Shown in pieces: positions 21,278 to 31,588 of a stretch of DNA of 64,000 nucleotides; within the stretch, counting starts at the first letter, position 1, and every line of letters begins with the position of its first letter. The DNA lies in assembly GCF_011008905.1 (NCBI RefSeq), contig NZ_JAAIVI010000017.1:310001-374000 (forward strand), in the 5' to 3' direction. The position numbers and the translations under genes were made by a program. The DNA comes from Wenzhouxiangella sp. XN201. Its GTDB lineage: Bacteria > Pseudomonadota > Gammaproteobacteria > Xanthomonadales > Wenzhouxiangellaceae. The notes under the pieces were generated by a model. The model ran no database searches. It saw only the letters and a program-made list of their open reading frames with translations, and had not been told where the DNA came from.

Positions 21278-21421
21278 TCAATTGATATTGAGTTGAACAG
21301 GTGATCGTCCACTACACGGATGTGAAGGTCTTGTGGTGGGGGAATTGGCCGCTGAGCGTCGACCCGTCGGTCCAAAAACAGTAGAATCTGCCTCCCTTCC
21401 GACGCCTGTGTGGTGAAGACC

Positions 21422-22171
21422 ATGCGCACCAAGCTGATTGCTGGCAACTGGAAAATGCACGGCAGCAAGCCCGAGATTCGCAGCCTGATTGGCGGCATTC
21501 TCGCCCGGCTCGATCCGAATCGATCGGCCGAAGTCATGGTGTTGCCGCCTTTCCCCTACCTGCCGCTGGTCGACTCCCTGACCGATGCCACCCCGGTGCT
21601 GCTCGGCGCGCAGGATCTGAGCGCCCACGCCAGCGGCGCCTATACCGGAGAAGTCTCCGGCGCGATGCTGTCCGACTGGAACTGCTCGCATGTCCTGGTT
21701 GGTCATTCCGAGCGGCGCAGCCGACATGGCGAGACCAGCGAACTGGTGGCACGCAAGTTCGTCGCCGCCCAGGACGCGGGTCTGCAGCCGATTCTGTGCG
21801 TTGGCGAATCCCTGGAAGCGCGCGAAGCCGGTCGCACCCGCGAAGTGGTTGGGGAGCAGATCGCTGCCGTCCTCGAAACGGCCGGTATCCAGGCCTTCGC
21901 GCGGGCGATCGTGGCCTACGAGCCGGTCTGGGCGATCGGTACTGGCAAGACCGCCAGCCCGGAGCAGGCACAGGAAGTTCACGCGGCGATCAGAGCGCAG
22001 CTGGCCGCTGAGGATGCTACAATAGCCGGCCGAGTCAGGATCCTTTACGGTGGCAGCGTCAAGCCCGACAATGCCGCTGATTTGTTTGCCCGAGATGACA
22101 TCGATGGTGGTCTGATCGGCGGCGCGTCGCTGCAGGCCGAGTCCTTCATGGGCATCTACCAGGCGGCCTGA
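21422..22171 (+). CDS. tpiA: Triose-phosphate isomerase
   Basis: This 249-residue glycolytic enzyme interconverts dihydroxyacetone phosphate and glyceraldehyde 3-phosphate. The N-terminal motif KLIAGNWKMHG carries the catalytic Lys. VLVGHSERRS carries the electrophilic His, and AYEPVWAIGTGKTAS carries the catalytic Glu and loop 6. The phosphate-binding YGGSVKPDNA is also present. ATG 21422 is preferred over a GTG four codons upstream. A -10-like TAGAAT is at 21382-21387 without a convincing -35. secG follows after 30 bp, the common tpiA-secG pairing. Confidence 0.97.
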   Translation: MRTKLIAGNWKMHGSKPEIRSLIGGILARLDPNRSAEVMVLPPFPYLPLVDSLTDATPVLLGAQDLSAHASGAYTGEVSGAMLSDWNCSHVLVGHSERRSRHGETSELVARKFVAAQDAGLQPILCVGESLEAREAGRTREVVGEQIAAVLETAGIQAFARAIVAYEPVWAIGTGKTASPEQAQEVHAAIRAQLAAEDATIAGRVRILYGGSVKPDNAADLFARDDIDGGLIGGASLQAESFMGIYQAA

Positions 22172-22201
22172 TCCCTAATTGTTTGAAACGAGATTGTTTG
22201 G

Positions 22202-22639
22202 ATGTATACGGTTCTGATCGTTTTTCAGGTGTTGGTTGCTGCCGCGTTGGTGGCCATCATACTGGTCCAGAGGGGACCGGGCGCGACCATGGGTGCCGCT
22301 TTCGGTTCCGGCGCTTCCGGCACGGTGTTCGGGTCGCGTGGTGCGACCGGGTTCCTGACCAAGCTCACCAGCTGGCTGGGCGTGGCGTTTTTCGGCATCA
22401 GTCTGACGATGGCCGTGATGGTGGCGCGCAGCGGCGATATTGGTCAGACCGTCGATGACCTTGGTGTGGCTGGCCAGATAGACGGGCCCGCGGCTGAGCA
22501 GGGTGAGGAAGCTGCTGCCGAGGATGCGCCCGAAACGCCCGAGACGGAAGCCGATGATGAATTTCTCGAGGTTCCGGTTGGCGAGGAGGAGGCAACGGAT
22601 GACCAGTCCGAACCCGAGGAGCCGCCGTCCGCCGGCTGA
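22202..22639 (+). CDS. secG: Preprotein translocase subunit SecG
   Basis: This 145-residue non-essential subunit of the SecYEG channel has two membrane helices: VLIVFQVLVAAALVAIILVQ and the WLGVAFFGISLTMAVMV region. Between them is the conserved cytoplasmic GPGATMGAAFGSGASGTVFGSRG. The C-terminal ~60 residues are a highly acidic Glu/Pro/Ala tail, longer than in E. coli SecG (110). tRNA-Leu follows 35 bp later, as in E. coli secG-leuU. Confidence 0.96.
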   Translation: MYTVLIVFQVLVAAALVAIILVQRGPGATMGAAFGSGASGTVFGSRGATGFLTKLTSWLGVAFFGISLTMAVMVARSGDIGQTVDDLGVAGQIDGPAAEQGEEAAAEDAPETPETEADDEFLEVPVGEEEATDDQSEPEEPPSAG

Positions 22640-22674
22640 CGACTGCTTTTGATGCTCGTCAAACCATGGACAAT

Positions 22675-22761
22675 GCCGAAGTGGTGGAATTGGTAGACAC
22701 GCTGTCTTGAGGGGGCAGTGGCCTTTTGGCCGTGCCGGTTCGAGTCCGGCCTTCGGCACCA
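22675..22761 (+). tRNA. leuU: tRNA-Leu (GAG)
   Basis: The full cloverleaf is visible. The acceptor stem is GCCGAAG / CTTCGGC, the D arm contains GGAATTGGTAGAC, and the anticodon stem is CTGTC / GGCAG with loop TTGAGGG (anticodon GAG). It has a long class II variable arm (TGGCCTTTTGGCCG), the T loop TTCGAGT, and an encoded CCA. It has no separate promoter that I can see and lies between secG and nuoA, so it is probably co-transcribed. Confidence 0.97.
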
Positions 22762-22825
22762 TTTGAACTAGCCGCCACGATGCCATCGCTCGTGCGGCAA
22801 CAACGATCGACTGGCAGGAATACGG

Positions 22826-23182
22826 ATGCTGGCTGACTACTTTTCGATTCTGCTGTTTCTTGCCATTGCCCTGGGCATGGGTGTGGGCCTGCTGCTGGTC
22901 GGCGGCATTCTCGGGCCGCGACGCCCCTCCGCTGAAAAGCTCTCGCCCTACGAATGCGGTTTCGAGGCGTTCGAGGACTCGCGCATGAAGTTTGACGTGC
23001 GCTTCTACCTGGTCGCCATTCTGTTCATTATTTTCGACCTGGAAATCGCCTTCCTCTTTCCCTGGGCGGTGGCGCTCGACGCCGTCGGCATGACGGGCCT
23101 GGTGGCGATGGGCGTGTTCCTGCTGATTCTGGTGATCGGCTTTATTTATGAATGGAAGAAGGGAGCGCTGGAATGGGAATAA
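22826..23182 (+). CDS. nuoA: NADH-quinone oxidoreductase subunit A
   Basis: This 118-residue membrane subunit of respiratory complex I has three helices and the conserved loop [40 protein letters not shown]. It is the first gene of the nuo operon, starting 64 bp after tRNA-Leu. The last 10 bp overlap nuoB. Confidence 0.97.
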   Translation: MLADYFSILLFLAIALGMGVGLLLVGGILGPRRPSAEKLSPYECGFEAFEDSRMKFDVRFYLVAILFIIFDLEIAFLFPWAVALDAVGMTGLVAMGVFLLILVIGFIYEWKKGALEWE

Positions 23183-23718
23183 GCGAGATCATGCACAACC
23201 CGGTTCCCGAGGGCCAGGTTGACGACATTCTGCGCCCCGGCGGCGACAACCCACTGCTCGAGAAGGGGTTCGTGACCACCAGTGCCGATGCGCTGATCAA
23301 CTGGGCGCGTACCGGATCGATGTGGCCGGTGACCTTCGGCCTGGCTTGCTGCGCCGTGGAAATGATGCATGCGGCCGCTTCGCGCTACGACCTCGACCGC
23401 TTCGGCATGATCTTCCGACCCACCCCGCGGCAGTCGGACGTGATGATCGTGGCCGGGACCCTGGTCAACAAGATGGCCCCGGCGCTCAGGAAGGTTTATG
23501 ACCAGATGCCCGATCCCAAGTGGGTCATTTCCATGGGCTCGTGCTCCAACGGCGGTGGTTACTACCATTATTCCTACGCGGTCACCCGCGGTTGCGACCG
23601 CATCGTGCCGGTTGACATCTACGTGCCCGGTTGCCCGCCGACGGCCGAAGCGCTGGTCTACGGCATCCTGCAGCTCTACAAGAAGATCCGCCGCACCCAC
23701 ACCATCGCCCGATCATGA
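23173..23718 (+). CDS. nuoB: NADH-quinone oxidoreductase subunit B
   Basis: The protein is 181 residues from ATG 23173, with GGGAG about 8 nt upstream. It carries cluster N2, the last Fe-S cluster before quinone. The ligands are the tandem cysteines in [13 protein letters not shown] and the later [10 protein letters not shown] and [11 protein letters not shown]. The frame opens earlier at 23152, but that start overlaps nuoA more deeply and lacks a ribosome site. The stop overlaps nuoC by 4 bp. Confidence 0.97.
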   Translation: MGISEIMHNPVPEGQVDDILRPGGDNPLLEKGFVTTSADALINWARTGSMWPVTFGLACCAVEMMHAAASRYDLDRFGMIFRPTPRQSDVMIVAGTLVNKMAPALRKVYDQMPDPKWVISMGSCSNGGGYYHYSYAVTRGCDRIVPVDIYVPGCPPTAEALVYGILQLYKKIRRTHTIARS

Positions 23719-24440
23719 CCCAGTTTTCCTCCCGCAACCAGGCGCTGGCCCAGTCGCTGACAGACATTCTCGGCGAGCGCATTGCTTCGATGACCGAATA
23801 TCGGGGGCAGCTCACGATCGAGGTTGCACGCGATCACTGGCTTGATGCGGCCTTTCTGCTGCGCGACGAACCTGAGCTGGCCTTCGAGCAACTGATCGAC
23901 TTGTGCGGCATCGACTACCTCGGCTACGGCGATGACGAGTGGGAAACGGCCGAGGCCACCAGCGAGGGATATTCGCGCGCGGCCGATGCGCTCGGGCCGG
24001 GTCGGTTTTCCTGGGAAGAGCGCCCGGAAGCCGGTGAAATTCAGAACCGTTTTGCCGCGGTCGTGCAGCTCTTGTCGATCAGGCACAACCGAAGACTGCG
24101 TCTGCGCTGCTTTGCGCCGGACAATGAACTGCCGGTGCTGCCCTCGCTGATCGAAGTCTGGAATTCGGTCAACTGGTACGAGCGCGAGGCCTTCGACCTG
24201 TTCGGCATCGTCTTCGAGGGGCATCCGGATCTTCGCCGAATCATGACCGATTACGGCTTCATCGGCCATCCGTTCCGCAAGGATTTCCCGCTGATCGGCA
24301 ACGTCACCGTTCGCTACGACGAGGACAAGGGCCGAGTGGTCTACGAGCCCGTCGAAATCGAGCCGCGCGTGACCGTGGCCCGCGTGGTGCGGCGCGACAG
24401 CCGCTACATTGATCAGAAGCTTGAAGGCACAGGATCGTGA
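23715..24440 (+). CDS. nuoC: NADH-quinone oxidoreductase subunit C
   Basis: This 241-residue peripheral-arm subunit ends in the signature [40 protein letters not shown]. It starts at ATG 23715, overlapping the nuoB stop. It is a separate polypeptide here, unlike the fused NuoCD of E. coli. The insert around residues 75-105 ([22 protein letters not shown]) is polar and somewhat longer than in many homologues. Confidence 0.96.
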   Translation: MTQFSSRNQALAQSLTDILGERIASMTEYRGQLTIEVARDHWLDAAFLLRDEPELAFEQLIDLCGIDYLGYGDDEWETAEATSEGYSRAADALGPGRFSWEERPEAGEIQNRFAAVVQLLSIRHNRRLRLRCFAPDNELPVLPSLIEVWNSVNWYEREAFDLFGIVFEGHPDLRRIMTDYGFIGHPFRKDFPLIGNVTVRYDEDKGRVVYEPVEIEPRVTVARVVRRDSRYIDQKLEGTGS

Positions 24441-25690
24441 GCGAGATTCGCAACTTCACCATCAACTTCGGGCCGCAGCATCCGGCTGCCCACGGCGTGC
24501 TGCGACTCATTCTCGAGCTCGACGGCGAAACGGTGGTCCGAGCCGATCCGCATGTCGGCCTGCTTCACCGAGCGACCGAGAAGTTGGCGGAATCCAAGCC
24601 CTACAATCACTCGATCGGATACATGGACCGGCTCGATTACGTCTCGATGATGTGTAACGAGCACGCCTATGTCATGGCCATCGAGAAGCTGCTCGACGTC
24701 GAGGCACCGGAGCGGGCCCTTTGGATCCGCACCATGTTCGACGAGATCACGCGCATCCTCAATCACCTGATGTGGATCGGCTCGAACGCGCTCGACCTAG
24801 GCGCCATGGCGGTCTTTCTCTACGCCTTCCGCGAGCGTGAGCACCTGTTGGATGTCTACGAGGCGGTTTCGGGTACGCGCATGCATGCCACCTACTACCG
24901 GCCCGGCGGCGTCTACCGCGACCTGCCCGAGGAAATGCCCAAGGTGGCCGAATCGCGCTGGCGCAAGGGCAAGGATCTCGAGCGGATGAACCAGTGGCGC
25001 CAGGGCAGCCTGCTCGATTTCATCGAGGCCTTTACCGACGACTTTTTCGACCGCGTCGACGACTACGAAACCCTGCTGACCGACAACCGTATCTGGAAGC
25101 AGCGTACCGTCGGTATCGGAGCAGTCAGCCCCGAACGTGCGCTGCAACTTGGCTTTACCGGCCCGATGCTCAGGAGCAGCGGCGTCGAATGGGATTTGCG
25201 CAAGAAGCAGCCCTACGCCAAGTACCGCGAGGTCGATTTCGATATCCCGGTCGGCACCAACGGCGACTGCTACGACCGCTACCTGGTGCGTGTCGAGGAG
25301 ATGCGCCAGTCGGCGAAGATCATCAAGCAGTGCGTCGCCTGGTTGCGCGACAACCCCGGTCCGGTCATCGTGCGAGATTTCAAGGTAGCCCCGCCGACAC
25401 GCGAAGAGATGAAGGACGACATGGAAGCACTCATTCATCACTTCAAGCTATTCACCGAGGGCTACTGTGTACCCGAGGGCGAGACCTACGCTTCGGTCGA
25501 AGCACCCAAGGGCGAGTTCGGTTGCTACCTGGTATCCGACGGCGCCAACAAGCCTTTCCGCGTGCATTTGCGTGCGCCAGGTTATGCGCATCTCGCGGCA
25601 ATGCATGAAATGGCCCAGGGTCATATGTTGGCCGACATTGCGGCACTCATCGCCACGCAGGACATTGTGTTCGGAGAAATCGACCGATGA
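24437..25690 (+). CDS. nuoD: NADH-quinone oxidoreductase subunit D
   Basis: This 417-residue 49-kDa-type subunit forms the quinone pocket with NuoB. Conserved blocks are [44 protein letters not shown] and the C-terminal FGEIDR. A GTG start overlaps the nuoC stop by 4 bp, and the stop overlaps nuoE by 4 bp. It is full length for an unfused NuoD. Confidence 0.97.
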   Translation: MSEIRNFTINFGPQHPAAHGVLRLILELDGETVVRADPHVGLLHRATEKLAESKPYNHSIGYMDRLDYVSMMCNEHAYVMAIEKLLDVEAPERALWIRTMFDEITRILNHLMWIGSNALDLGAMAVFLYAFREREHLLDVYEAVSGTRMHATYYRPGGVYRDLPEEMPKVAESRWRKGKDLERMNQWRQGSLLDFIEAFTDDFFDRVDDYETLLTDNRIWKQRTVGIGAVSPERALQLGFTGPMLRSSGVEWDLRKKQPYAKYREVDFDIPVGTNGDCYDRYLVRVEEMRQSAKIIKQCVAWLRDNPGPVIVRDFKVAPPTREEMKDDMEALIHHFKLFTEGYCVPEGETYASVEAPKGEFGCYLVSDGANKPFRVHLRAPGYAHLAAMHEMAQGHMLADIAALIATQDIVFGEIDR

Positions 25691-26214
25691 CGGATAACGC
25701 GACTGTCAGCCCGGTTGCCGGCAAGGCTGAGCTACTCGACGAGGAGACTCGCCGTGAAATCGATCACTGGCGGGCCAAGTTCCCGGAGGGTATCGAGGGC
25801 CGGCGCTCGGCCATTATTCAGGCCCTGGTGGCCGCCCAGCACCAAAACGGTGGCTGGATCAGTGCTGAATTGATGGATGCCGTGGCGGAATACCTGGAAG
25901 TGCCTCCGGTTTGGACCTACGAGGTCGCGACTTTCTATTCGATGATCGAGACCGAGCCGGTCGGCCGTCACTCGATCTCGATCTGCACCAACATCTCGTG
26001 CTCGCTCTGCGGCTCGGACAAGATCGTCGAGCACGTCGAGAAGAAGCTCGGCACGCGTATCGGCGAGACCACGCCGGACGGCCGCATCTTTCTCAAGCGC
26101 GAGGAAGAGTGCCTGGCCGCCTGCGTCGGCGCCCCGATGATGATCGTCGACGGCCACTACCACGAGAATCTCACGCCCGAGAAAGTCGATGAGATTCTGG
26201 ATGGGTTGGAGTGA
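25687..26214 (+). CDS. nuoE: NADH-quinone oxidoreductase subunit E
   Basis: This 175-residue thioredoxin-fold subunit carries the [2Fe-2S] cluster N1a. The cluster cysteines are in [11 protein letters not shown] and [17 protein letters not shown]. The N-terminal block [20 protein letters not shown] is characteristic. It overlaps nuoD by 4 bp and lies 6 bp before nuoF. Confidence 0.96.
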   Translation: MTDNATVSPVAGKAELLDEETRREIDHWRAKFPEGIEGRRSAIIQALVAAQHQNGGWISAELMDAVAEYLEVPPVWTYEVATFYSMIETEPVGRHSISICTNISCSLCGSDKIVEHVEKKLGTRIGETTPDGRIFLKREEECLAACVGAPMMIVDGHYHENLTPEKVDEILDGLE

Positions 26215-26220
26215 TGGACC

Positions 26221-27516
26221 ATGGCTGAACACAACGTCTGTTTCACACATCTCGACGAAGAGAACTGCTGGACGCTCGAGGCTTATCGCAAGCACGGCGG
26301 CTGGCAGGCCTGGGAGAAGATCCTCAAGGACAAGACCCCCCAGGAAGAGATCATCGAGACAGTCAAGAAATCGGCCCTGCGCGGCCGCGGCGGCGCCGGT
26401 TTCCCCACTGGCCTGAAGTGGTCGTTCATGCCGCGCTCGGCACCCGGGCAGAAGTACCTGGTGTGCAATTCCGACGAATCCGAACCGGGCACCTGCCACG
26501 ACCGCGACATTCTGCGCTACAACCCGCACGCGCTGCTCGAGGGCATGGCCATTGCCGCCTACTCGATGGGCGCCACCGTGGCTTTCAATTACCTGCGCGG
26601 GGAATTTCATCACGAGCCGTTCGAGCGCGTCGAGGCCGCCCTCAAGGAAGCCTACGAGGCGGGCTACCTCGGCCGGGATATCCAGGGTTCCGGTATCGAT
26701 ATGGATATCCACAACCTGCTCGGTGCCGGCGCCTACATCTGCGGCGAGGAAACCGCGCTGATGGAGTCGCTCGAGGGCAAGAAGGGCCAGCCGCGCTTCA
26801 AGCCGCCGTTTCCGGCCAACTTCGGTGTTTACGGGCGTCCGACCACCATCAACAATACCGAGACCCTGGCCTCGGTCCCCGCGATCTTGCGCAACGGCGG
26901 TGACTGGTTCCTGGAACTGGGCAAGCCCAACAACGGTGGCCCGAAGATCTTCTCGGTCTCCGGCCACGTGGCCAAACCGGGCAATTTCGAAGTGCCGCTG
27001 GGCACGCCGTTTGCCGAGCTGCTGGAAATGGCCGGCGGGATGCGTGACGGCAACAAGCTCAAGGGCGTGATCCCGGGCGGTTCTTCGATGCCGGTGCTGC
27101 CGGCCGATGTCATGATGGACCTGACGATGGACTACGACGCCATCCAGAAAGCCGGCTCCGGCCTGGGTTCGGGCGCGGTGATCGTCATGGACGAGACCAC
27201 CGACATGGTCGCGGCCTGCACCCGTATCGCGCGTTTCTACTACGCCGAATCCTGCGGCCAGTGCACGCCCTGTCGCGAAGGCACGGGCTGGATGTATCGC
27301 ATGCTCAAGCGAATCATGGCCGGGCAGGGAAAGATGGAAGACCTGGATACGCTGGCATCGGTCACGACGCAGATCGAAGGCCACACCATCTGCGCCTTCG
27401 GTGAAGCCGCCGCCTGGCCGGTGCAGGGTTTCCTCAAGCATTTCCGCGAAGAATTTGAGTACTACATTGAACACGGCCGCTCGATGGTGACCGATAGCGT
27501 TGGCGAAGCGGCTTAG
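26221..27516 (+). CDS. nuoF: NADH-quinone oxidoreductase subunit F
   Basis: This 431-residue flavoprotein oxidises NADH. The FMN/NADH glycine-rich loop is [13 protein letters not shown]. The segment [17 protein letters not shown] and the C-terminal [4Fe-4S] N3 ligands in [15 protein letters not shown] are all present. It is followed by a 13-bp gap and then a long inverted-repeat element before nuoG. In most nuo operons this junction is only a few bases. Confidence 0.97.
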   Translation: MAEHNVCFTHLDEENCWTLEAYRKHGGWQAWEKILKDKTPQEEIIETVKKSALRGRGGAGFPTGLKWSFMPRSAPGQKYLVCNSDESEPGTCHDRDILRYNPHALLEGMAIAAYSMGATVAFNYLRGEFHHEPFERVEAALKEAYEAGYLGRDIQGSGIDMDIHNLLGAGAYICGEETALMESLEGKKGQPRFKPPFPANFGVYGRPTTINNTETLASVPAILRNGGDWFLELGKPNNGGPKIFSVSGHVAKPGNFEVPLGTPFAELLEMAGGMRDGNKLKGVIPGGSSMPVLPADVMMDLTMDYDAIQKAGSGLGSGAVIVMDETTDMVAACTRIARFYYAESCGQCTPCREGTGWMYRMLKRIMAGQGKMEDLDTLASVTTQIEGHTICAFGEAAAWPVQGFLKHFREEFEYYIEHGRSMVTDSVGEAA

Positions 27517-27529
27517 GACTTTAATTTGG

Positions 27530-27666
27530 AACCGCAGATGAACGCAGATGAACACAGATTGAAAAGCAATAGCTTGATCGTTTGCGCGCGCATTGCTCGG
27601 CCACAAGCTCGCGCCGGCTTGGTTTCAATGAACTTTATCCGCGTTCATCCGCGTTCATCTGCGGTT
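27530..27666. repeat. Inverted repeat with 10-bp tandem units between nuoF and nuoG
   Basis: The left arm 27530-27560 begins AACCGCAGATGAACGCAGAT and has three 10-bp units of the CGCAGATGAA type. The right arm 27637-27666 is its near complement, ending ATCTGCGGTT. The 76-nt loop holds two 6-bp complementary pairs in interleaved order: AGCAAT 27565-27570 with ATTGCT 27592-27597, and AGCTTG 27571-27576 with CAAGCT 27604-27609. It sits within the transcribed nuo operon. Confidence 0.88.
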
Positions 27667-27695
27667 TGCACAAATATTCAAACTTCGGACTGACG

Positions 27696-30059
27696 ATGGC
27701 TACTGCCGAAAACAAACAGGACGATATCGTCACCATCGAGGTCGACGGGCGAGCGCTCGAGGCGAAGAAGGGCGAGATGATCATCCAGGTGACCGACCGT
27801 GCCGGGATCGACATTCCGCGTTTCTGTTATCACCACAAGCTGTCGATCGCGGCCAATTGCCGCATGTGCCTGGTCGACGTCGAAAAGGCGCCCAAGCCGC
27901 TGCCAGCTTGCGCCACGCCGGTGGCCGACGGTATGAAGGTATTCACCGAGTCGCGCCGTACCGTCGATGCCCAGCGTGGGGTGATGGAATTCCTGCTGAT
28001 CAACCATCCGCTCGATTGCCCGATCTGCGATCAGGGCGGCGAGTGCGAGCTGCAGGACCTGGCCATGGGCTACGGCCGCTCGGTGTCGCGCTTTACCGAG
28101 CGCAAGCGGGTGGTGCGCGACAAAAACGTCGGTCCCCTGATCGAAACCGACATGACCCGCTGCATCCATTGCACGCGCTGTGTGCGCTTCCTCGAGGAAA
28201 TCGCCGGCACCTGCGAGCTTGGCGGCATGAGCCGCGGTGAACACCTGGAAATCGGCACCTTCGTCGAGCGCAATATCAACTCCGAGCTGTCGGGTAACGT
28301 CATCGACCTGTGTCCGGTCGGCGCGCTGACCAACAAGCCGTTCCGGCACACCGCGCGGCCGTGGGAAATGCGTGCGCGCAAGTCCATCGGCACGCATGAC
28401 TGCCTGGGTTCGCACTTGTTCTATCACACGCGTGGGTCGAAGATCATGCGCGCCGTGCCGCGCGACAACGAAGCGGTCAACGAGTGCTGGCTGGCCGACC
28501 GCGACCGCTACAGCCACTTCGGCCTGCAGTCGGCCGATCGCCTGACCACGCCGCAGCTCAAGGTCGACGGGCAATGGCGCGAAGCGAGCTGGGACGAGGC
28601 GCTCAATGCCGCCGCCCGCGCACTCAAGGGCGCCGTCGAGACGCATGGCGGCTCGGAGCTGGGCGTGCTGGTCTCCCCGCGGGCCACTGTGGAAGAGCAC
28701 TTCCTTGCGGCCAGCATGGCGCGCGCCATGGGCAGCGAGAATATCGATCACCGTCTGCGCCTGCTCGACTTCTCACATCCGCAAGCCGGCCGTGGCCATC
28801 TCGATGTGCCGAAGGCAAAGATCGCCGAAGCCGATGCCATCGTTCTGGTCGGCAGCAATATCCGTCACGAACAGCCGATCCTCGGCCATCGTGTGCGTAC
28901 GGCCTGGCGCCTCAACGGCGCGAAGATCGCCGATCTCAACAGCGTGGCCTGGGACTTTCATTTTGACCTGGCCGAGCGCCTGATCGTGCCGCCGCAGGCG
29001 ATGGTCGACACCTTCGCCCGGCTGGCCAAGGCCGCCGCCGACCTGACCGGTGCGAAGGAGCCCGAGGGCAAGCTGGGCGAGTTCATCGCCGCGCGCCATC
29101 CCGAGCCGGAAGTCCAGCAGGTCGCGAGCATGCTCAAGGACGCCGACTCCGGCGTGCTGCTGCTCGGCGACCAGGCGCTCAATCACCCCGAGGCCGGCTG
29201 GCTGCGACAGATTGCCGAGTGGCTGGCCCAAGCGCTGGAAGTCGCCCTGGTGGTGCTGCCCGGCCCGGCCAACAGCATGGGCGCCTGGGCTGCCGGCAGC
29301 GTGCCGGGGTCCGGTGGGCTCAATGCCCGCGCCATGATCGAGAAGGGCCGGCAGGCCTACCTGCTGTGGGATCTCGAGCCTGATTTCGACCTGGCCGATC
29401 CGGCTGCATCGAAGCGGGCGCTCGAAGGCGCGGCCTCGGTGGTTGCGGTCACGACTTTTGACAACAGCGTATTGCGCGAAACGGCCAATGTGCTGTTGCC
29501 GCTGGCGCCGCTGCCCGAGACCGCCGGCAGCTGGATCAATGCCGACGGTCATCGCGAATGGCTCGAAGCGGTCGGAAAACCCCCTGGCGAAGCCCGTCCA
29601 GGCTGGAAAATCCTGCGCCGACTGGGTGAGCTGGCCGGTGCCGATGGCTTCGATTTTGACACGCTCGAGTCCGTGACCGAGCGGGCGCTGGCGGCCGAAG
29701 CAATCGATCCCGCGCATGACAAACTCATCGACCCGTTCGAGGCCGAGGGTGAAACGCTGTGGCGAACGGGTGAAGTGCCGCTCTATGCCGGCGACAGCCT
29801 GCAGCGCCGAGCGCCGGCGTTGCAGCAAACCAATCAGGCAGGCCCGACCGCGGTACGTGTCCATCCGGCCACGGCGCGACGCCACGGCCTGGAAGGCGCC
29901 GAGCGGGTACGCGTTGTCCAGGGCAAAGCCAGCACCGAAATGGCGCTGGTCATCGACGCCCGTGTTGCTCCCGGCGCGGTCGGCTTGCCGGTGGCCGTCT
30001 GTCCGGTCAGCGAACTGGGCGCCGGTGGTGGCGAGATCAGCCTGGAGGTGTCGGCATGA
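27696..30059 (+). CDS. nuoG: NADH-quinone oxidoreductase subunit G
   Basis: The protein is 787 residues from ATG 27696. It is the Fe-S relay subunit with an N-terminal [2Fe-2S] ferredoxin domain ([20 protein letters not shown]). The HxxxCxxC-type and [4Fe-4S] clusters follow in [18 protein letters not shown] and [15 protein letters not shown] molybdopterin-oxidoreductase-like domain with no cofactor role makes up the rest. The open frame extends upstream to 27582, but that part is a translation of the repeat element and is rejected. The stop overlaps nuoH by 4 bp. Confidence 0.96.
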   Translation: MATAENKQDDIVTIEVDGRALEAKKGEMIIQVTDRAGIDIPRFCYHHKLSIAANCRMCLVDVEKAPKPLPACATPVADGMKVFTESRRTVDAQRGVMEFLLINHPLDCPICDQGGECELQDLAMGYGRSVSRFTERKRVVRDKNVGPLIETDMTRCIHCTRCVRFLEEIAGTCELGGMSRGEHLEIGTFVERNINSELSGNVIDLCPVGALTNKPFRHTARPWEMRARKSIGTHDCLGSHLFYHTRGSKIMRAVPRDNEAVNECWLADRDRYSHFGLQSADRLTTPQLKVDGQWREASWDEALNAAARALKGAVETHGGSELGVLVSPRATVEEHFLAASMARAMGSENIDHRLRLLDFSHPQAGRGHLDVPKAKIAEADAIVLVGSNIRHEQPILGHRVRTAWRLNGAKIADLNSVAWDFHFDLAERLIVPPQAMVDTFARLAKAAADLTGAKEPEGKLGEFIAARHPEPEVQQVASMLKDADSGVLLLGDQALNHPEAGWLRQIAEWLAQALEVALVVLPGPANSMGAWAAGSVPGSGGLNARAMIEKGRQAYLLWDLEPDFDLADPAASKRALEGAASVVAVTTFDNSVLRETANVLLPLAPLPETAGSWINADGHREWLEAVGKPPGEARPGWKILRRLGELAGADGFDFDTLESVTERALAAEAIDPAHDKLIDPFEAEGETLWRTGEVPLYAGDSLQRRAPALQQTNQAGPTAVRVHPATARRHGLEGAERVRVVQGKASTEMALVIDARVAPGAVGLPVAVCPVSELGAGGGEISLEVSA

Positions 30060-31075
30060 CCGAGCAGTTGACCACCCTGCTGTGGACCGTAACGAAGATC
30101 ATGCTGATCATCTTCCCGGTCACCATCGCCGTGGCCTACTACACCTATTTCGAACGCAAGGTGCTCGGCTACATGCATGCCCGCCGCGGCCCGAACCGCA
30201 TCGGTCCGTTGGGGCTGCTGCAGCCCTTTGCCGACGTGGTGAAGATGCTGTTCAAGGAACTGATTGTTCCGGCCAACTCCAGCAAGTTCCTGTTCGTGCT
30301 TGCCCCGCTGCTGTCGCTGGCACCGGCCCTGACCGCCTGGGCCGTTGTGCCGTTCGATGACTGGCTGGTGTTGGCCGACATCGATGCCGGGCTCCTGCTG
30401 GTGCTGGCGCTGACCTCGATGGGTGTCTATGGCATCCTGCTCGGCGGTTGGGCGTCGAACTCCAAGTACGCGCTCATGGGGGGGCTGCGCGCGGCCGCTC
30501 AGACGGTTTCCTACGAAATTGCAATGGGCTTTGCCCTGGTCGGCGTGATCGTGCTGGCCGGCACGCTCAATCTGACTGCGATCGTCGAAGCCCAGTCCGG
30601 CAACATCTTCACCTGGTACTGGCTGCCGCTACTGCCACTGTTCGTGATCTACTTCGTTTCCGGCGTGGCCGAGACCAACCGTGCGCCCTTTGACGTGGCC
30701 GAGGGTGAATCGGAGATCGTGGCCGGATTTCACGTCGAATACTCCGGTGCCGGCTTTGCCGTGTTCTTCCTGGCCGAGTACGCCAACATGATCCTGATCT
30801 CGGCGCTGGCGGCGCTGCTGTTCATGGGTGGCTGGCTGTCGCCGTTCGCCGGCCTCCCGGTCGTGGGCGACACGCTCCTCGGCGAGGGCGGCGTGCACTG
30901 GTTCCTGGCCAAAACGGCTTTCTTCTGCTTCCTGTTCCTGTGGTTCCGGGCAACCTTCCCGCGCTATCGCTATGACCAGATCATGCGCCTGGGCTGGAAG
31001 GTCTTCATTCCGATTACCATCGTGTGGATCATGGTCGCCGGCGTGTTTCGCGTGATGGGCTGGTTCGGAGGCTGA
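30056..31075 (+). CDS. nuoH: NADH-quinone oxidoreductase subunit H
   Basis: This 339-residue membrane subunit lies at the junction of the two arms and lines the quinone chamber. Signature segments are [37 protein letters not shown] and the [20 protein letters not shown] loop. It has eight predicted helices. It overlaps nuoG by 4 bp and is followed 11 bp later by nuoI. Confidence 0.97.
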   Translation: MTEQLTTLLWTVTKIMLIIFPVTIAVAYYTYFERKVLGYMHARRGPNRIGPLGLLQPFADVVKMLFKELIVPANSSKFLFVLAPLLSLAPALTAWAVVPFDDWLVLADIDAGLLLVLALTSMGVYGILLGGWASNSKYALMGGLRAAAQTVSYEIAMGFALVGVIVLAGTLNLTAIVEAQSGNIFTWYWLPLLPLFVIYFVSGVAETNRAPFDVAEGESEIVAGFHVEYSGAGFAVFFLAEYANMILISALAALLFMGGWLSPFAGLPVVGDTLLGEGGVHWFLAKTAFFCFLFLWFRATFPRYRYDQIMRLGWKVFIPITIVWIMVAGVFRVMGWFGG

Positions 31076-31086
31076 TCGAGGTTCTT

Positions 31087-31575
31087 ATGCAAGCGATTAC
31101 CCGATATCTTCGTTCGCTGATGCTGCTCGAGCTGTTTCGCGGCATGGCGGTGACCTGGCGCTTCGGCGTGGCGCCCAGGGATACACTCAACTATCCGGAA
31201 GAAAAGACACCCAAGTCACCGCGCTATCGCGGTCTGCATGCGTTGCGACGCTATCCGAACGGTGAAGAGCGTTGCATTGCCTGCAAGCTCTGCGAGGCGG
31301 TCTGCCCGGCCCTGGCGATCACGATCGAGTCACACAATCGTGACGATAACACCCGGCGTACGACCCGGTATGACATCGACCTGTTCAAGTGCATCTACTG
31401 CGGTTTCTGCGAGGAGTCCTGCCCGGTCGACTCGATCGTGCTCACGGACATCGGTGAGTACCACATGGAGCACAAGTCGGAAAAGGTGGTCGACAAGCAG
31501 CAACTGCTGGCCATCGGCGATCGCTTCGAGGAAAGCATCGCTGCCAACCGCGCGCAAGACGCTCCTTTCCGTTAA
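31087..31575 (+). CDS. nuoI: NADH-quinone oxidoreductase subunit I
   Basis: This 162-residue ferredoxin-like subunit has two [4Fe-4S] motifs, [12 protein letters not shown] and [12 protein letters not shown], binding clusters N6a and N6b. The start at 31087 matches family length, while the frame is open back to 31024 inside nuoH. nuoJ follows after 13 bp. Confidence 0.97.
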   Translation: MQAITRYLRSLMLLELFRGMAVTWRFGVAPRDTLNYPEEKTPKSPRYRGLHALRRYPNGEERCIACKLCEAVCPALAITIESHNRDDNTRRTTRYDIDLFKCIYCGFCEESCPVDSIVLTDIGEYHMEHKSEKVVDKQQLLAIGDRFEESIAANRAQDAPFR

Positions 31576-31588
31576 GGGTCTGACTGGT

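Noticed and set aside
20956-21537. Minus-strand frame with a TEYTEHTEHTD segment
   Set aside because: The segment is a translation of the CACGGAA repeat arms. The rest is antisense to pmbA and tpiA.
25732-27606. 624-codon minus-strand frame over nuoE and nuoF
   Set aside because: It is antisense to two complete complex I genes with full cluster motifs, and it runs into the repeat element.
27582-27695. N-terminal extension of NuoG
   Set aside because: It is translated from the right part of the inverted repeat. ATG 27696 begins the conserved protein.
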